Shown one piece after another: positions 53,529 through 63,101 of a DNA stretch of 64,000 nucleotides. This stretch comes from Qingshengfaniella alkalisoli (GTDB lineage Bacteria > Pseudomonadota > Alphaproteobacteria > Rhodobacterales > Rhodobacteraceae). Numbering within the stretch: the stretch's first letter is position 1; each line of letters opens with the position of its first letter. The notes under the pieces were generated by a model. It had not been told where the DNA came from. It saw only the letters and a program-made list of their open reading frames with translations, and did not search any database. Position numbers and translations under genes: made by a program. The stretch lies in the NCBI RefSeq assembly GCF_007855645.1, contig NZ_CP042261.1:476501-540500 (forward strand), in the 5' to 3' direction.

Positions 53529-54181
53529 TGTGGCGGCTGCTCAAGCGCATATGGCACATTGTGAGCCGCCCTGCCGTGCATCTGAGCCTTGGCTTTTTGA
53601 CGCTCGGCGGGTTCATTATGGGGGTCATTTTCTGGGGTGCCTTCAATACCGCCCTTGAGTTGACCAATACCGAGACCTTCTGCACCAGCTGTCATGAAAT
53701 GCGTGACAACGTGTTTCAGGAACTCAAGCCCACGATCCACTATACCAACCGTTCCGGGGTTCGTGCCACATGCCCGGATTGCCATGTGCCACATGAATGG
53801 ACGCACAAGATCGCGCGGAAGATGCAGGCGTCGAAAGAAGTCTGGGGCAAGATCTTCGGCACCATCAACACGCGGGAAAAGTTTCTGGAGAAGCGGATCG
53901 AGTTGGCTCAGCATGAATGGGCGCGGTTAAAGGCGAACGACTCGCTTGAATGTCGCAACTGCCATTCGGCGGAATCGATGGATATCACGCGGCAAAGCAA
54001 CCGTGCAGCCGACGCCCATCAGCGCTTTCTTTTCACTGGTGAACGTACCTGCATAGACTGTCACAAGGGGATCGCGCACCATTTGCCGGATATGTCGCAG
54101 GCAGGCTTGCCCTCCCATACTGAGAACACAAACGATATCGCGGTGCTGACGCGCGAGTTCCTGGATCAGTCAACACCTTGA
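53528..54181 (+). CDS. napC: NapC, membrane-anchored tetrahaem quinol dehydrogenase
   Basis: 217 residues. One N-terminal membrane helix (about 17-38) anchors a periplasmic domain with four haem motifs, CTSCH (52-56), CPDCH (82-86), CRNCH (142-146) and CIDCH (175-179). It is the NapC/NirT family protein that oxidises membrane quinol. The operon has no napF, napG or napH, so quinol enters through NapC only. About 140 bases with no gene follow. Confidence 0.96.
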   Translation: MWRLLKRIWHIVSRPAVHLSLGFLTLGGFIMGVIFWGAFNTALELTNTETFCTSCHEMRDNVFQELKPTIHYTNRSGVRATCPDCHVPHEWTHKIARKMQASKEVWGKIFGTINTREKFLEKRIELAQHEWARLKANDSLECRNCHSAESMDITRQSNRAADAHQRFLFTGERTCIDCHKGIAHHLPDMSQAGLPSHTENTNDIAVLTREFLDQSTP

Positions 54182-54324
54182 CGTGCGGGTCCGGTAGAGC
54201 CTGACCCCAATGACCGGCTTTAGTGTGCGTCTCGTACTTCTTGCCACTCTGCCGGTTGGAAACTGTACGCACGGTTTCGTCGTCGTCTGAAAATAGTTTC
54301 TGAACGTCGAAGCGCAGAAGACCA

Positions 54325-55293
54325 CTAATGCGTGTCAAGCGCCCTGAGAAACACATCCTTCTCAACATTGCCGCCACTTGCCACAGCAATCACCGTGTCG
54401 GCGGCAAAGCTGTCGGTTTTGAACAGCGCGGCGGCCAGCGCCACAGCGCCGCCTGGTTCCAGCGTGATTTTCAGATGTTGCGCGGCGAGTGACATAGCAT
54501 GCAGCGCATCGTCGTCGGAAACCACCAGTCCCTTGCCGCAGTGCTCCGCGATGATCGGGAAGGTCAGTTCACCGGGGGCAGGGGTCAGAATGGCGTCGCA
54601 AATGCTGCCGCTGGCTCTCTCGTTTTTCTGGATATGGCCTGCGGCCAGTGAACGGGCAACATCATCGAAGCCCACAGGTTCCACTGTTCTGACAATGAAG
54701 TCGGGCTGCTTTTCGGCCAGCGCGAGTGCCACGCCAGATGTCAGCCCACCTCCGCCACAACATACGGTGACCTCAGCATTTTCGATCCCCAGGTCGGAGG
54801 CCTGCTGTGCAATTTCCAGCCCGACCGTCGCCTGGCCGCTTATCACATCCGGGTCGTCATAGGGCTTGACGAGATGCAGACCCCGTTCCTTGGCGAGTTG
54901 CAGGCCGATTTCTTCGCGGCTTTGCGCGACACGGTCATACAGCACGACCTCCGCGCCATATGCCTTCGTTGCCGCGACCTTAACCTGTGGCGCATCCGAA
55001 GGCATGACGATAACTGCTGTCATACCGGCTTCCCGCGCCGCACGAGCGACACCTTGCGCGTGATTGCCCGACGAATAGGCGAGAATGCCTCCGGTCCAGC
55101 CAGAGCCCTGCAATCGCGTGATTGCGGCCTTCGCGCCGCGGTATTTGAACGATCCCGTATGCTGAAGACATTCCGCCTTCACGAATACCCGTCGCTGTGC
55201 GATGCGGTCGATTACGGGCGAATTCAGCAGCGGTGTGACGCGGATATGTCCCGATAGGCGCTCGGCCGCGCCAGAGATCAGTTCTGGTGTCAT
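54325..55293 (-). CDS. PLP-dependent threonine/serine dehydratase-like protein
   Basis: 322 residues, fold-type II. The PLP lysine sits in ECLQHTGSFKYRGAKAAI (about residue 51), and the phosphate loop is CCGGGGLTSG. There is no C-terminal ACT regulatory domain, so it is the short, catabolic type. It may deaminate threonine or serine, or act as a serine racemase or hydroxyaspartate dehydratase, which share this sequence class. Its ATG overlaps the stop codon of the HAD-hydrolase fusion by 4 bases, indicating an operon. Confidence 0.88.
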   Translation of the reverse strand: MTPELISGAAERLSGHIRVTPLLNSPVIDRIAQRRVFVKAECLQHTGSFKYRGAKAAITRLQGSGWTGGILAYSSGNHAQGVARAAREAGMTAVIVMPSDAPQVKVAATKAYGAEVVLYDRVAQSREEIGLQLAKERGLHLVKPYDDPDVISGQATVGLEIAQQASDLGIENAEVTVCCGGGGLTSGVALALAEKQPDFIVRTVEPVGFDDVARSLAAGHIQKNERASGSICDAILTPAPGELTFPIIAEHCGKGLVVSDDDALHAMSLAAQHLKITLEPGGAVALAAALFKTDSFAADTVIAVASGGNVEKDVFLRALDTH

Positions 55294-56828
55294 GTCAGTC
55301 TTTCGATAAAATCCCGCAACAGTTCTTGTGATTGCGGTTCATTCAGAAATGGCACATGCCCGCGATCAGGGATCTCCGCAACATGTAAATCTGGCCGTCT
55401 GCGCCGCATTTCCGCCAATGTGTCTTCCGAGAGAATGATGGAGTTTTCACCGCGAAGAACAGCCACAGGCTTACCCGCCAACGCGTCGAACGCGTCCCAT
55501 GCCGTTGACGCCTGTGGAATGGCGCGAGCCTGATCGGCGAAGGCGTCCGACAGTCGCCTGTCGTAGCGAATGGTCAGCCCGTCCGGTCCTTGCTGCCAAA
55601 GACTATGTGAGAAGGCTCTCCAATCCTCTTCCGACACATTCTTGAATGCGGGCGCCATCATCGTGGGCAGCGCGGCTGCGGCTTCTTCATGGTTTTTTAG
55701 ACCGGGGTCACGTCCGATATAGGCAGCGATTTCGGCCAGCCCCTTGGTTTCGATTTCGGGCCCGATATCGTTGAAACAAACACCTGTCAGGCGATCCGGT
55801 GCGAGCTTGGCGATATGCAGCGCGATCAGTCCGCCGCGTGACGTTCCGAGGATAGCGACTTCCGGTATCCTCAGGTGATCGAGTAACTCCAGTGCGTCGC
55901 GGGTTTCGTCTTCTATGGAATAGCTGTGGTAGTCGGGTGCGTGGTCCGAAATGCCTCGTCCGCGCGGATCCAGTCGTACGATACGTGCTTCGTCCGCGAA
56001 ACGGGATGCCACGGACCGGAAGTCATCCATGTTTCGGGTTAGTCCGGGCAGGCAGAGCAGGGCAGGGCCATCTCCGCCGCTGTCGCGATAGGCCAGCCGC
56101 AGCCCATCGTGTGTAGTAAAGTAGCGAGCGGGCGTCGGGTCAGAGAATTTCAGGATATCTGGCAACGCGGATAGTGATGTCACAACAGCGTCGGGTCGTC
56201 CGGGCAGTCGCTCGATCGGCAGCCCGGCGCGGTTGATCCAGACTGTATGAAACCCGTAAGATGCTGCGCCCGCGATGTCCCAACCATTTGAAGACACGAA
56301 CAATATCTCGTTGGCCTGTCGACCGAAAAGCGAGACAGGAATGTCATAGACTTTAGATGAGGGTTTGAAGATGCCAACGGACTCAGCAGACAAAACGTCA
56401 TCCAAGAGGCTGAACAATCCTGCGCCATGCACAGCATCGGCCAGCATTTCGGGCGAACCGTTCGAAAGGATTGCCGTCTCGTATCCCTGTGACTTCAGGC
56501 GCGCGAGTGTGTCTTGCACGTCGGGATAGGCGCTAAGGCCGCGGTAAAGCGCCAATAGCTGTGACCGAAGCCCGGATTGCCCTGACAGCCCTTGATGATC
56601 CAACGCCCAGTCCAGCGCGTCTTGGGTCAATTGCCAGAAATCGGAGTGTTCCGCTGTGAGAGACCGAAGCCAACTGTATTGCAATTGCCTGTCGCGCCAA
56701 TCTCGCGACAGGGCGGGCCAGATGTCCGGCGACAGAGGCGAATTCGGTTCAGCCGCAATGTTTCTTGCCGCGGAATCCACGTCGAACAGCGTGCCATAAG
56801 CGTCGAAAATGATGGTCTTTATCGGCAT
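55290..56828 (-). CDS. Fusion of type II HAD (haloacid dehalogenase-like) and alpha/beta hydrolase
   Basis: 512 residues with two complete enzyme domains. Residues 1-225 resemble L-2-haloacid dehalogenases: IIFDAYGTLFDV (nucleophile Asp), AILSNGSPEML, VGIFKPSSKVYD and FVSSNGWDIAGA. Residues about 232-512 are an alpha/beta hydrolase with LLCLPGLTRN, the nucleophile LGTSRGGL and the His in RGHVPFLN. There is no stop or frameshift at the joint near residue 228. In related bacteria the two are usually separate proteins. The ATG at 56828 follows GGAGG. Confidence 0.9.
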   Translation of the reverse strand: MPIKTIIFDAYGTLFDVDSAARNIAAEPNSPLSPDIWPALSRDWRDRQLQYSWLRSLTAEHSDFWQLTQDALDWALDHQGLSGQSGLRSQLLALYRGLSAYPDVQDTLARLKSQGYETAILSNGSPEMLADAVHGAGLFSLLDDVLSAESVGIFKPSSKVYDIPVSLFGRQANEILFVSSNGWDIAGAASYGFHTVWINRAGLPIERLPGRPDAVVTSLSALPDILKFSDPTPARYFTTHDGLRLAYRDSGGDGPALLCLPGLTRNMDDFRSVASRFADEARIVRLDPRGRGISDHAPDYHSYSIEDETRDALELLDHLRIPEVAILGTSRGGLIALHIAKLAPDRLTGVCFNDIGPEIETKGLAEIAAYIGRDPGLKNHEEAAAALPTMMAPAFKNVSEEDWRAFSHSLWQQGPDGLTIRYDRRLSDAFADQARAIPQASTAWDAFDALAGKPVAVLRGENSIILSEDTLAEMRRRRPDLHVAEIPDRGHVPFLNEPQSQELLRDFIERLT

Positions 56829-56898
56829 CGGCCACCTCCACGGGGAAGGTGGCATGGATTGGCTGCAGGGAGAAGACGCAAAAACTGTTGAACTAAGG

Positions 56899-57687
56899 TT
56901 ACAAGTTTTCCGGCTGGGCCATACCAAGCACATGGTAGCCGCCATCGACGTGGACGATCTCGCCGGTCGTTGACGCGCCGTAGTCGGATGCCAGATACAC
57001 CGCCGTTCCACCCACCGCTTCGAGTGTCGCATTGGACCGCAGCGGCGCGTTCAATTCGGTCGCGCGATAGGTCTTGCGCGCACCACCGATAGCCGCCCCC
57101 GCCAAGGTTTTCATTGGGCCAGGGGAAATGGCGTTCACTCGGATGCCCTCCGGACCAAGGTCATTGGCCAGATACCGCACGGCCGATTCCAGCGCTGCTT
57201 TAGCAACACCCATAACGTTGTAGTAGGGAGTGACCTTGTTTGATCCCTGATAGGTCAAGGTCAGGATCGTGCCACCTTCATTCATAAGCGGGCGCGCCCG
57301 GCGCGACAGATCGATCAGCGAATAACACGAGATGCACAGAGAGTTGCGGAAGTTTTCGCGACTGGTGTTGACGAACCGACCCGACAGTTCCGATTTGTCG
57401 GAGAACGCGATGGCGTGGACCAGAAAGTCGAACTTTCCCCACCGCTCCTTGATGTGCTGGAAAGCAGCGTCGAGTTGTTCGTCATTCATGACATCGACGT
57501 CGATCAGAAAATCGGACCCAATTGATTCCACAAGCGGTTGAACCCGCTTGCCGAAAGTTTCGCCCTGATAGGTGAAAGCCAGTTCTGCGCCCTCGGCGGC
57601 CATGGCCTTTGCTATCCCCCAAGCAATGGATCGCTCATTGGCAACCCCCATGACGAGTCCACGCTTGCCGGTCAACAAATCAGCCAT
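56899..57687 (-). CDS. fabI: Enoyl-ACP reductase FabI
   Basis: 262 residues. The FabI-type NADH site is VMGVANERSIAWGIA, and the catalytic Y-x6-K is in PYYNVMGVAKAAL. It reduces trans-2-enoyl-ACP in fatty acid elongation. The substrate loop region with AGAAIGG is intact. It follows fabB by 7 bases on the same strand, giving a fabA-fabB-fabI operon. Confidence 0.96.
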   Translation of the reverse strand: MADLLTGKRGLVMGVANERSIAWGIAKAMAAEGAELAFTYQGETFGKRVQPLVESIGSDFLIDVDVMNDEQLDAAFQHIKERWGKFDFLVHAIAFSDKSELSGRFVNTSRENFRNSLCISCYSLIDLSRRARPLMNEGGTILTLTYQGSNKVTPYYNVMGVAKAALESAVRYLANDLGPEGIRVNAISPGPMKTLAGAAIGGARKTYRATELNAPLRSNATLEAVGGTAVYLASDYGASTTGEIVHVDGGYHVLGMAQPENL

Positions 57688-57694
57688 GTTCTTC

Positions 57695-58918
57695 TTATCC
57701 GTTGTACTTGCTCATGACGAGGGTCGCGTTCGTGCCGCCGAAACCGAAGCTGTTGGACAGCACGGTATCGAGCTCGGCATTGTCCCTCCGCTCTGTCACG
57801 ATTTCATCCGCACGTAGCGCAGGGTCAAGCTCTGTCACGTTGGCTGATGCGGCAATGAAGCTATTTTGCATCATCAGAAGGCTGTAAATCGCTTCATGCA
57901 CGCCGGTAGCACCCAACGAATGGCCAGTCAGCGATTTGGTCGACGAGATTGGCGGATGGTCCTCGCCAAAGACGTTTCGAATGGCCTCGACCTCGGTTAC
58001 GTCGCCTGCTGGCGTGGACGTGCCATGCGAGTTGATGTAGTTCACCTGCCGGTCGCCAAGATCCTTGATTGCCAGCTTCATCGACCGCTCGCCGCCTTCG
58101 CCGGACGGGGCAACCATGTCGTAGCCATCGGATGTTGCGCCGTAACCGGTCACTTCCGCGTAAATCTTTGCGCCACGCGCCTTGGCGTGTTCCAGTTCTT
58201 CAAGAACGACAACGCCACCACCCCCGCCGATGACAAAGCCATCGCGGGTCGAGTCGTAAGGACGCGAGGCTGTCGTCGGCGTGTCGTTGTATTTCGACGA
58301 CATTGCGCCCATCGCGTCGAACAGGCAGGACAGGGTCCAGTCCACTTCTTCGCCACCGCCAGCGAAGACGATGTCTTGCTTGTTCATCTGTATCTGCTCA
58401 ACGCCATTGCCGATACAATGAGCGGACGTCGAACAAGCCGAAGTGATCGAGTAGTTGATCCCTTTGATCTTGAACGGCGTGGCCAGACATGCGGAGTTGG
58501 TGGATGACATGCAACGCGTGACCATGAATGGGCCCATGCGCTTCGGCGCGCCTTTCCCTTTCACGATCTGGTGGGCGGTGAAGAAGTTCGACGTGCTCGG
58601 TCCGCCCGAGCCCATGATCAGGCCGGAGCGTTCATTGGACACGTCGCTTTCTTCCAGCCCCGAGTCCGCGATGGCTTGTTCCATCGCGATGAAGTTATAG
58701 GCCGCACCGGGCCCCATGAAACGTAGCTGACGCTTGTCGATATGTTCGGCAAGATCGATTTTCGGAATGCCGTGAACCTGACAACGGAAACCGTTTTCTG
58801 CGTATTCCTCGGCGAATGAGATGCCCGATGTGCCGTTCTTCAGGCTTTCGGTGACTTCGCTTGCATTGTTGCCGATAGGGGATACAATCCCCAACCCGGT
58901 GATGACGACGCGGCGCAT
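57695..58918 (-). CDS. fabB: Beta-ketoacyl-ACP synthase I FabB
   Basis: 407 residues, KAS I/II type. The active site is Cys in [11 protein letters not shown], with His in [11 protein letters not shown] and His in [11 protein letters not shown]. With FabA it elongates the cis-3-decenoyl branch for unsaturated fatty acids. The pairing with fabA supports FabB over FabF. The final segment [15 protein letters not shown] is complete. Confidence 0.96.
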   Translation of the reverse strand: MRRVVITGLGIVSPIGNNASEVTESLKNGTSGISFAEEYAENGFRCQVHGIPKIDLAEHIDKRQLRFMGPGAAYNFIAMEQAIADSGLEESDVSNERSGLIMGSGGPSTSNFFTAHQIVKGKGAPKRMGPFMVTRCMSSTNSACLATPFKIKGINYSITSACSTSAHCIGNGVEQIQMNKQDIVFAGGGEEVDWTLSCLFDAMGAMSSKYNDTPTTASRPYDSTRDGFVIGGGGGVVVLEELEHAKARGAKIYAEVTGYGATSDGYDMVAPSGEGGERSMKLAIKDLGDRQVNYINSHGTSTPAGDVTEVEAIRNVFGEDHPPISSTKSLTGHSLGATGVHEAIYSLLMMQNSFIAASANVTELDPALRADEIVTERRDNAELDTVLSNSFGFGGTNATLVMSKYNG

Positions 58919-58949
58919 AGACGCTCTCCCTTAGTCGTAACGCGTGGTA

Positions 58950-59459
58950 TCAGTCGTCTGTTGCCAGACCGACCTTCATATCCTTGACCTGATAGATGGT
59001 TTCACCGTCAGCCTCTACGCGACCATTGGCAACACCCATCTTGAGCCGGCGGTCGATGACACGCGTGAAGTCCACGTAATAGGTGATCATTTTGCGGTCG
59101 GGTTTGACCATGCCGGTCAGCTTGACCTCACCGACACCCAAGGCCATCCCGCGCCCCTTCATGCCACGCCATCCCAGATTGAATCCCGTCAGCTGCCATA
59201 GTCCGTCGAGGCCCAGACAACCAGGCATGATCGGGTTTCCGGGGAAGTGGCACTCGAAAAACCACAGATCCGGTTTGATGTCGAACTCGGCGATAACATG
59301 GCCTTTTCCGAATTCGCCACCATCGGCACTGACGTCGGTGATCCGGTCCATCATCAGCATGGGCGGTTCAGGAAGCTGGGCGTTGCCGGGGCCGAAAAGT
59401 TCCCCTCGGGCGCATTTCAGCAGCCCTTCTTTGTCGAATGATGTCGGAAATTCGGTCAT
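58950..59459 (-). CDS. fabA: 3-hydroxydecanoyl-ACP dehydratase/isomerase FabA
   Basis: 169 residues. The catalytic His is in [20 protein letters not shown] with the partner Asp. FabA both dehydrates 3-hydroxydecanoyl-ACP and isomerises the product, starting unsaturated fatty acid synthesis. It is the first gene of the fabA-fabB-fabI operon and is divergent from irr, 174 bases apart. Confidence 0.96.
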   Translation of the reverse strand: MTEFPTSFDKEGLLKCARGELFGPGNAQLPEPPMLMMDRITDVSADGGEFGKGHVIAEFDIKPDLWFFECHFPGNPIMPGCLGLDGLWQLTGFNLGWRGMKGRGMALGVGEVKLTGMVKPDRKMITYYVDFTRVIDRRLKMGVANGRVEADGETIYQVKDMKVGLATDD

Positions 59460-59633
59460 TTAGACCCGCCCTTCGCTTCGTTATCTTTCAAATCCCGCCC
59501 CCATTAGCACCGAGCTTCGCTGCGTGGCAAGCATAGCAGGCGCGGCATGTCGTCAGGCAAAGCGGGAAACCGTTTGAAACTTGCCCTCTCGCGCCTTTAT
59601 ATATTCTGAGGCAAGCGAATATGAAGTGAGCGA

Positions 59634-60050
59634 ATGGCTGTTTCTGCCGAAGAACTTGGAACCGACTGGCTGGCAAAGGGTGGATTGCGCCCGACAAAGC
59701 AGCGTGTGTTGCTGGCGTCACTGCTGATCGGGGACGGCAAGGATCGCCATGTCACGGCCGAAAGTCTATATTCGGCGGCCGCGGATGAGGGAGAAAAGGT
59801 ATCCCTTGCGACAGTCTACAACACACTCCGCGCATTCTGTGATGCGGGATTGATGCAGGAAGTAACGGTCGAAGGCACGCGGTCCTATTTTGATACGCGA
59901 ATGGACGACCACCCGCATTTCTTCTGGGAAGATGAAGGACATCTGACAGATGCGCCTGCGTCTCAGCTGAAAATCCGGCAACTGCCCGACGCACCCGAGG
60001 GAACCGAGATTTCCAAGGTAGACGTCGTTATTCGGTTGAAGCGGAAGTAG
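59634..60050 (+). CDS. irr: Iron response regulator Irr (Fur family)
   Basis: 138 residues. The winged helix includes GLRPTKQRVLLASLL and the recognition helix SLATVYNTLRAFCDAGLMQ. The C-terminal part has DDHPHFFWED, the Irr-type His cluster. The N-terminal GCPW haem regulatory motif of the Bradyrhizobium protein is absent, as in some Rhizobium and Rhodobacterales Irr proteins. It represses haem synthesis or iron use genes when iron is low, depending on the target. The spacing to fabA leaves room for divergent promoters. Confidence 0.9.
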   Translation: MAVSAEELGTDWLAKGGLRPTKQRVLLASLLIGDGKDRHVTAESLYSAAADEGEKVSLATVYNTLRAFCDAGLMQEVTVEGTRSYFDTRMDDHPHFFWEDEGHLTDAPASQLKIRQLPDAPEGTEISKVDVVIRLKRK

Positions 60051-60136
60051 GCGATCACTGAACTATCATTGCGGCTTGTGCGCTGCTCATGTAGAAGCGC
60101 GCTGATTTTCCGTTTATCCAACCCGAAGGCCGCGCC

Positions 60137-61459
60137 ATGTCCGAGGCGAAGAAACTTTTCATCAAGACCTATGGCTGTCAGATGAACGTCTATGACAGCG
60201 AACGCATGGCGGAGGCTCTGGGCGGGTCCGGCTATGTCACGACCGACACGGCTGATGATGCGGACATGATTCTTCTGAACACCTGCCACATTCGCGAAAA
60301 GGCCGCCGAAAAGGTCTATTCCGAACTGGGGCGTTTCAAGGGGTTGAAAGCGGCCAAGCCGGATCTGAAGATCGGTGTCGCGGGTTGTGTTGCTCAGGCC
60401 GAAGGCGAAGAAATCATGCGCCGTCAGCCGATGGTCGATCTGGTTGTCGGTCCGCAAAGCTACCACCGTTTGCCGGACATGGAGGCGAAAGCAGGTGCAG
60501 GGCAGAAGGCACTGGACACCGATTTTCCGGAAGAGGACAAGTTCGAGCACCTCAAGGCTCGCCCGAAAGCGAAACGGGCCCCAGCCGCGTTTCTGACCGT
60601 TCAGGAAGGGTGCGACAAGTTCTGTGCGTTCTGCGTGGTGCCCTATACTCGCGGCGCAGAGGTCAGCCGCCCTGCGGACCGGGTGTTGACCGAGGCGCGT
60701 GATTTGGTCGATCGCGGTGTGCGTGAAATCACTTTGCTGGGCCAGAACGTGAATGCCTATCACGGTGCGTCTTCAGACGGTGATTGGGGTTTGGCGCGAC
60801 TGATCCGAGAACTGGCGAAGATCGACGATCTGAAGCGCATCCGTTTTACGACCTCGCACCCCAACGACATGGAAGAGGATCTGATCGCTGCACATGGCGA
60901 TTGCGAGAAGCTGATGCCTTACCTGCACCTGCCTGTGCAGTCCGGGTCCGATCGCATTCTTAAGGCCATGAACCGCAAGCATACCGCCGAGAGCTATATC
61001 CGTCTGGTCGAGCGCATTCGTGCAGCACGGCCGGACCTGCTGCTGTCGGGTGACTTCATCGTGGGCTTTCCCGGAGAAACGGATCAGGATTTCGAGGACA
61101 CGATGTCGCTGGTGCGCGAAGTCGGTTATGGACAGGCCTATTCGTTCAAATACTCGACCCGTCCGGGGACGCCAGCGGCAGAAAAGCCGCAGATAGACCC
61201 TGATGTGGCGTCAGAGCGGCTTCATCGGCTGCAGGAGTTGCTGACGCAGCAACAACACGCCGCTCAGGACGCGATGGTTGGACGTGAGGTCGGTGTGATG
61301 ATCGAACGCAAAGGGCGGCTCGATGGTCAGATGGTGGGCAAGTCGGACCATCTGCACGCAGTTCACCTGCAAGCGCCCGCCGATAACGTCGGCCAGATCC
61401 TGCGCGTCAAGATCACCGAAAGCGCTCCCAATTCCCTTGCAGGAACGCTCGTGGCGTGA
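60137..61459 (+). CDS. miaB: tRNA-2-methylthio-N6-dimethylallyladenosine synthase MiaB
   Basis: 440 residues. The N-terminal MTTase domain opens [18 protein letters not shown] and has the cluster cysteines in NTCHIREKA and GCVAQAEG. The radical-SAM motif CDKFCAFC is near residue 159, followed by [12 protein letters not shown]. The TRAM domain covers about 370-440. It adds the methylthio group at A37 of tRNAs. It probably heads its own transcript. Confidence 0.97.
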   Translation: MSEAKKLFIKTYGCQMNVYDSERMAEALGGSGYVTTDTADDADMILLNTCHIREKAAEKVYSELGRFKGLKAAKPDLKIGVAGCVAQAEGEEIMRRQPMVDLVVGPQSYHRLPDMEAKAGAGQKALDTDFPEEDKFEHLKARPKAKRAPAAFLTVQEGCDKFCAFCVVPYTRGAEVSRPADRVLTEARDLVDRGVREITLLGQNVNAYHGASSDGDWGLARLIRELAKIDDLKRIRFTTSHPNDMEEDLIAAHGDCEKLMPYLHLPVQSGSDRILKAMNRKHTAESYIRLVERIRAARPDLLLSGDFIVGFPGETDQDFEDTMSLVREVGYGQAYSFKYSTRPGTPAAEKPQIDPDVASERLHRLQELLTQQQHAAQDAMVGREVGVMIERKGRLDGQMVGKSDHLHAVHLQAPADNVGQILRVKITESAPNSLAGTLVA

Positions 61460-61558
61460 TCCCCATTCTGGCGATCATGTAACATTTCGTTTTCCCTGCT
61501 TGCTTTGGGCCGCGTGAGTTTGCACAGTTGAATCACGGCTCGAACCAAGGAGAGTTAT

Positions 61559-62575
61559 TTGGCCATAAGTGCGTTGACCCCGCCGCCCACGACGGACGCT
61601 CCGTCCGAAGTTTTTCTTGAGTTTCCCGACAACCGGCTGCTGATAGATCTTTGCGGAGAATTCGACCGCAATCTCGCTCAGGTGGAAAATGCGCTCGGAC
61701 TGCAGATCCTGCGCCGTGGCAACAACCTGGCACTTGTGGGAGAGCCTGAGGCGCAGACGAAGGGCGCCGAGGTTCTTCAGGCCCTGTACACACGTCTTGA
61801 AGCGGGCCGCGCCGTGACACCGGGCGACATTGACGGCGCGCTTCGGCTGCAAAGCGCTGCTGCCGCGCAGGATGGCGTTGGCGATCAGCTTGAGATGTTC
61901 AAGCGTGGCGAATACGAGATTCGGACCCGGAAGAAAACGGTTGAGCCGCGCACCGACGCCCAAAAGGCCTATGTGGAGGCGCTGTTCAAGAACGAGTTGT
62001 CTTTTGGCATTGGCCCTGCTGGCACGGGGAAAACTTACCTGGCTGTGGCGGCGGGTGTGTCCATGTTCATAAATGGCAATGTCGAGAAGATCATTCTCAG
62101 CCGACCTGCAGTTGAAGCTGGAGAGCGGCTTGGCTTCCTGCCCGGGGATATGAAGGACAAGGTCGACCCGTACATGCAGCCGCTTTACGATGCGCTGAAC
62201 GATTTCCTTCCGGGCAAGCAGGTTGCCAAGCTCATGGAAGAGAAGAAGATCGAGATCGCACCGCTTGCCTTCATGCGTGGTCGGACGCTTTCGAACGCGT
62301 TTGTCGTGCTGGATGAGGCCCAGAACGCCACTACCATGCAGATGAAGATGTTCCTGACCCGTTTGGGCGAGGGATCACGCATGGTGATCACGGGCGACCG
62401 CAGCCAGGTCGACTTGCCGCGCGGCGTCAAGAGCGGCTTGCGTGACGCCGAAAGTCTGCTGAAACAGATCAAAGGCATCTCGTTTTCTTATTTCACGGCG
62501 GCCGATGTCGTAAGGCACCCCCTTGTCGCGAGGATCATCGAGGCCTATGACGCCGCAGATGGGCAAGCTGACTGA
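61559..62575 (+). CDS. PhoH-family ATPase (YbeZ-like)
   Basis: 338 residues. The N-terminal part is an RNA-binding-like region (about 15-100). The PhoH domain has Walker A GIGPAGTGKTYLAV, ILSRPAVEAGERLGFLPGD, Walker B FVVLDEAQNAT and the sensor FLTRLGEGSRMVITGDRSQ. It starts at TTG (61559) behind AAGGAGAG; no ATG or GTG fits the conserved N-terminus. PhoH proteins pair with YbeY in RNA processing, and ybeY overlaps this gene. Confidence 0.94.
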   Translation: MAISALTPPPTTDAPSEVFLEFPDNRLLIDLCGEFDRNLAQVENALGLQILRRGNNLALVGEPEAQTKGAEVLQALYTRLEAGRAVTPGDIDGALRLQSAAAAQDGVGDQLEMFKRGEYEIRTRKKTVEPRTDAQKAYVEALFKNELSFGIGPAGTGKTYLAVAAGVSMFINGNVEKIILSRPAVEAGERLGFLPGDMKDKVDPYMQPLYDALNDFLPGKQVAKLMEEKKIEIAPLAFMRGRTLSNAFVVLDEAQNATTMQMKMFLTRLGEGSRMVITGDRSQVDLPRGVKSGLRDAESLLKQIKGISFSYFTAADVVRHPLVARIIEAYDAADGQAD

Positions 62576-63062
62576 CGTCGAAATCGAATATGCTGCGTGG
62601 CGGGATTATGACCTTGCGGGTCTGGCGGAGATGGCTGCCCGGGCGGTTCTTGGTTATCTGAACCTGAATACCGAGGAATTTTCCGTAAGTGTTCTGGGTT
62701 GCAATGATGAACGTATCCGGGAACTGAACGCGGGCTTTCGTGAAAAGGACAAGGCAACGAATGTCTTGTCCTGGCCATCCGCCGAGCGCGGGGCAGACGA
62801 AGTCGGAGGCGATCCTCTGCCGCCCGAAACCGATTTCCCGGGCGAGCCTTGCGAGTTGGGCGACATCGCCATATCCCTCGACACCTGTCTGCGTGAAGCG
62901 GCTGCAGGTGGATTGCCTGCAAGAGATCACATTTGTCATCTTCTTGTGCATGGCGTGTTGCATCTTCTGGGGTATGATCACGAAAATGACGCGGATGCTC
63001 ACCTTATGGAAAGTATTGAGATTGCAATACTTGCAAAATTGGGCATCCCCGACCCATATTGA
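62547..63062 (+). CDS. ybeY: Endoribonuclease YbeY
   Basis: 171 residues from 62547. The zinc-binding motif H-x3-H-x5-H reads HLLVHGVLHLLGYDH, followed by DADAHLMESIEIAIL, which fits the YbeY family. It matures 16S rRNA 3' ends and takes part in ribosome quality control. The start is somewhat uncertain: 62547 and 62559 are both in frame, and both lie inside the 3' end of phoH. The coding overlap of 29 bases suggests coupling. Confidence 0.94.
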   Translation: MTPQMGKLTDVEIEYAAWRDYDLAGLAEMAARAVLGYLNLNTEEFSVSVLGCNDERIRELNAGFREKDKATNVLSWPSAERGADEVGGDPLPPETDFPGEPCELGDIAISLDTCLREAAAGGLPARDHICHLLVHGVLHLLGYDHENDADAHLMESIEIAILAKLGIPDPY

Positions 63063-63101
63063 CGGGGCGACGCAAGAAGTCGTGACTATGGAATGAGGAC
63101 A

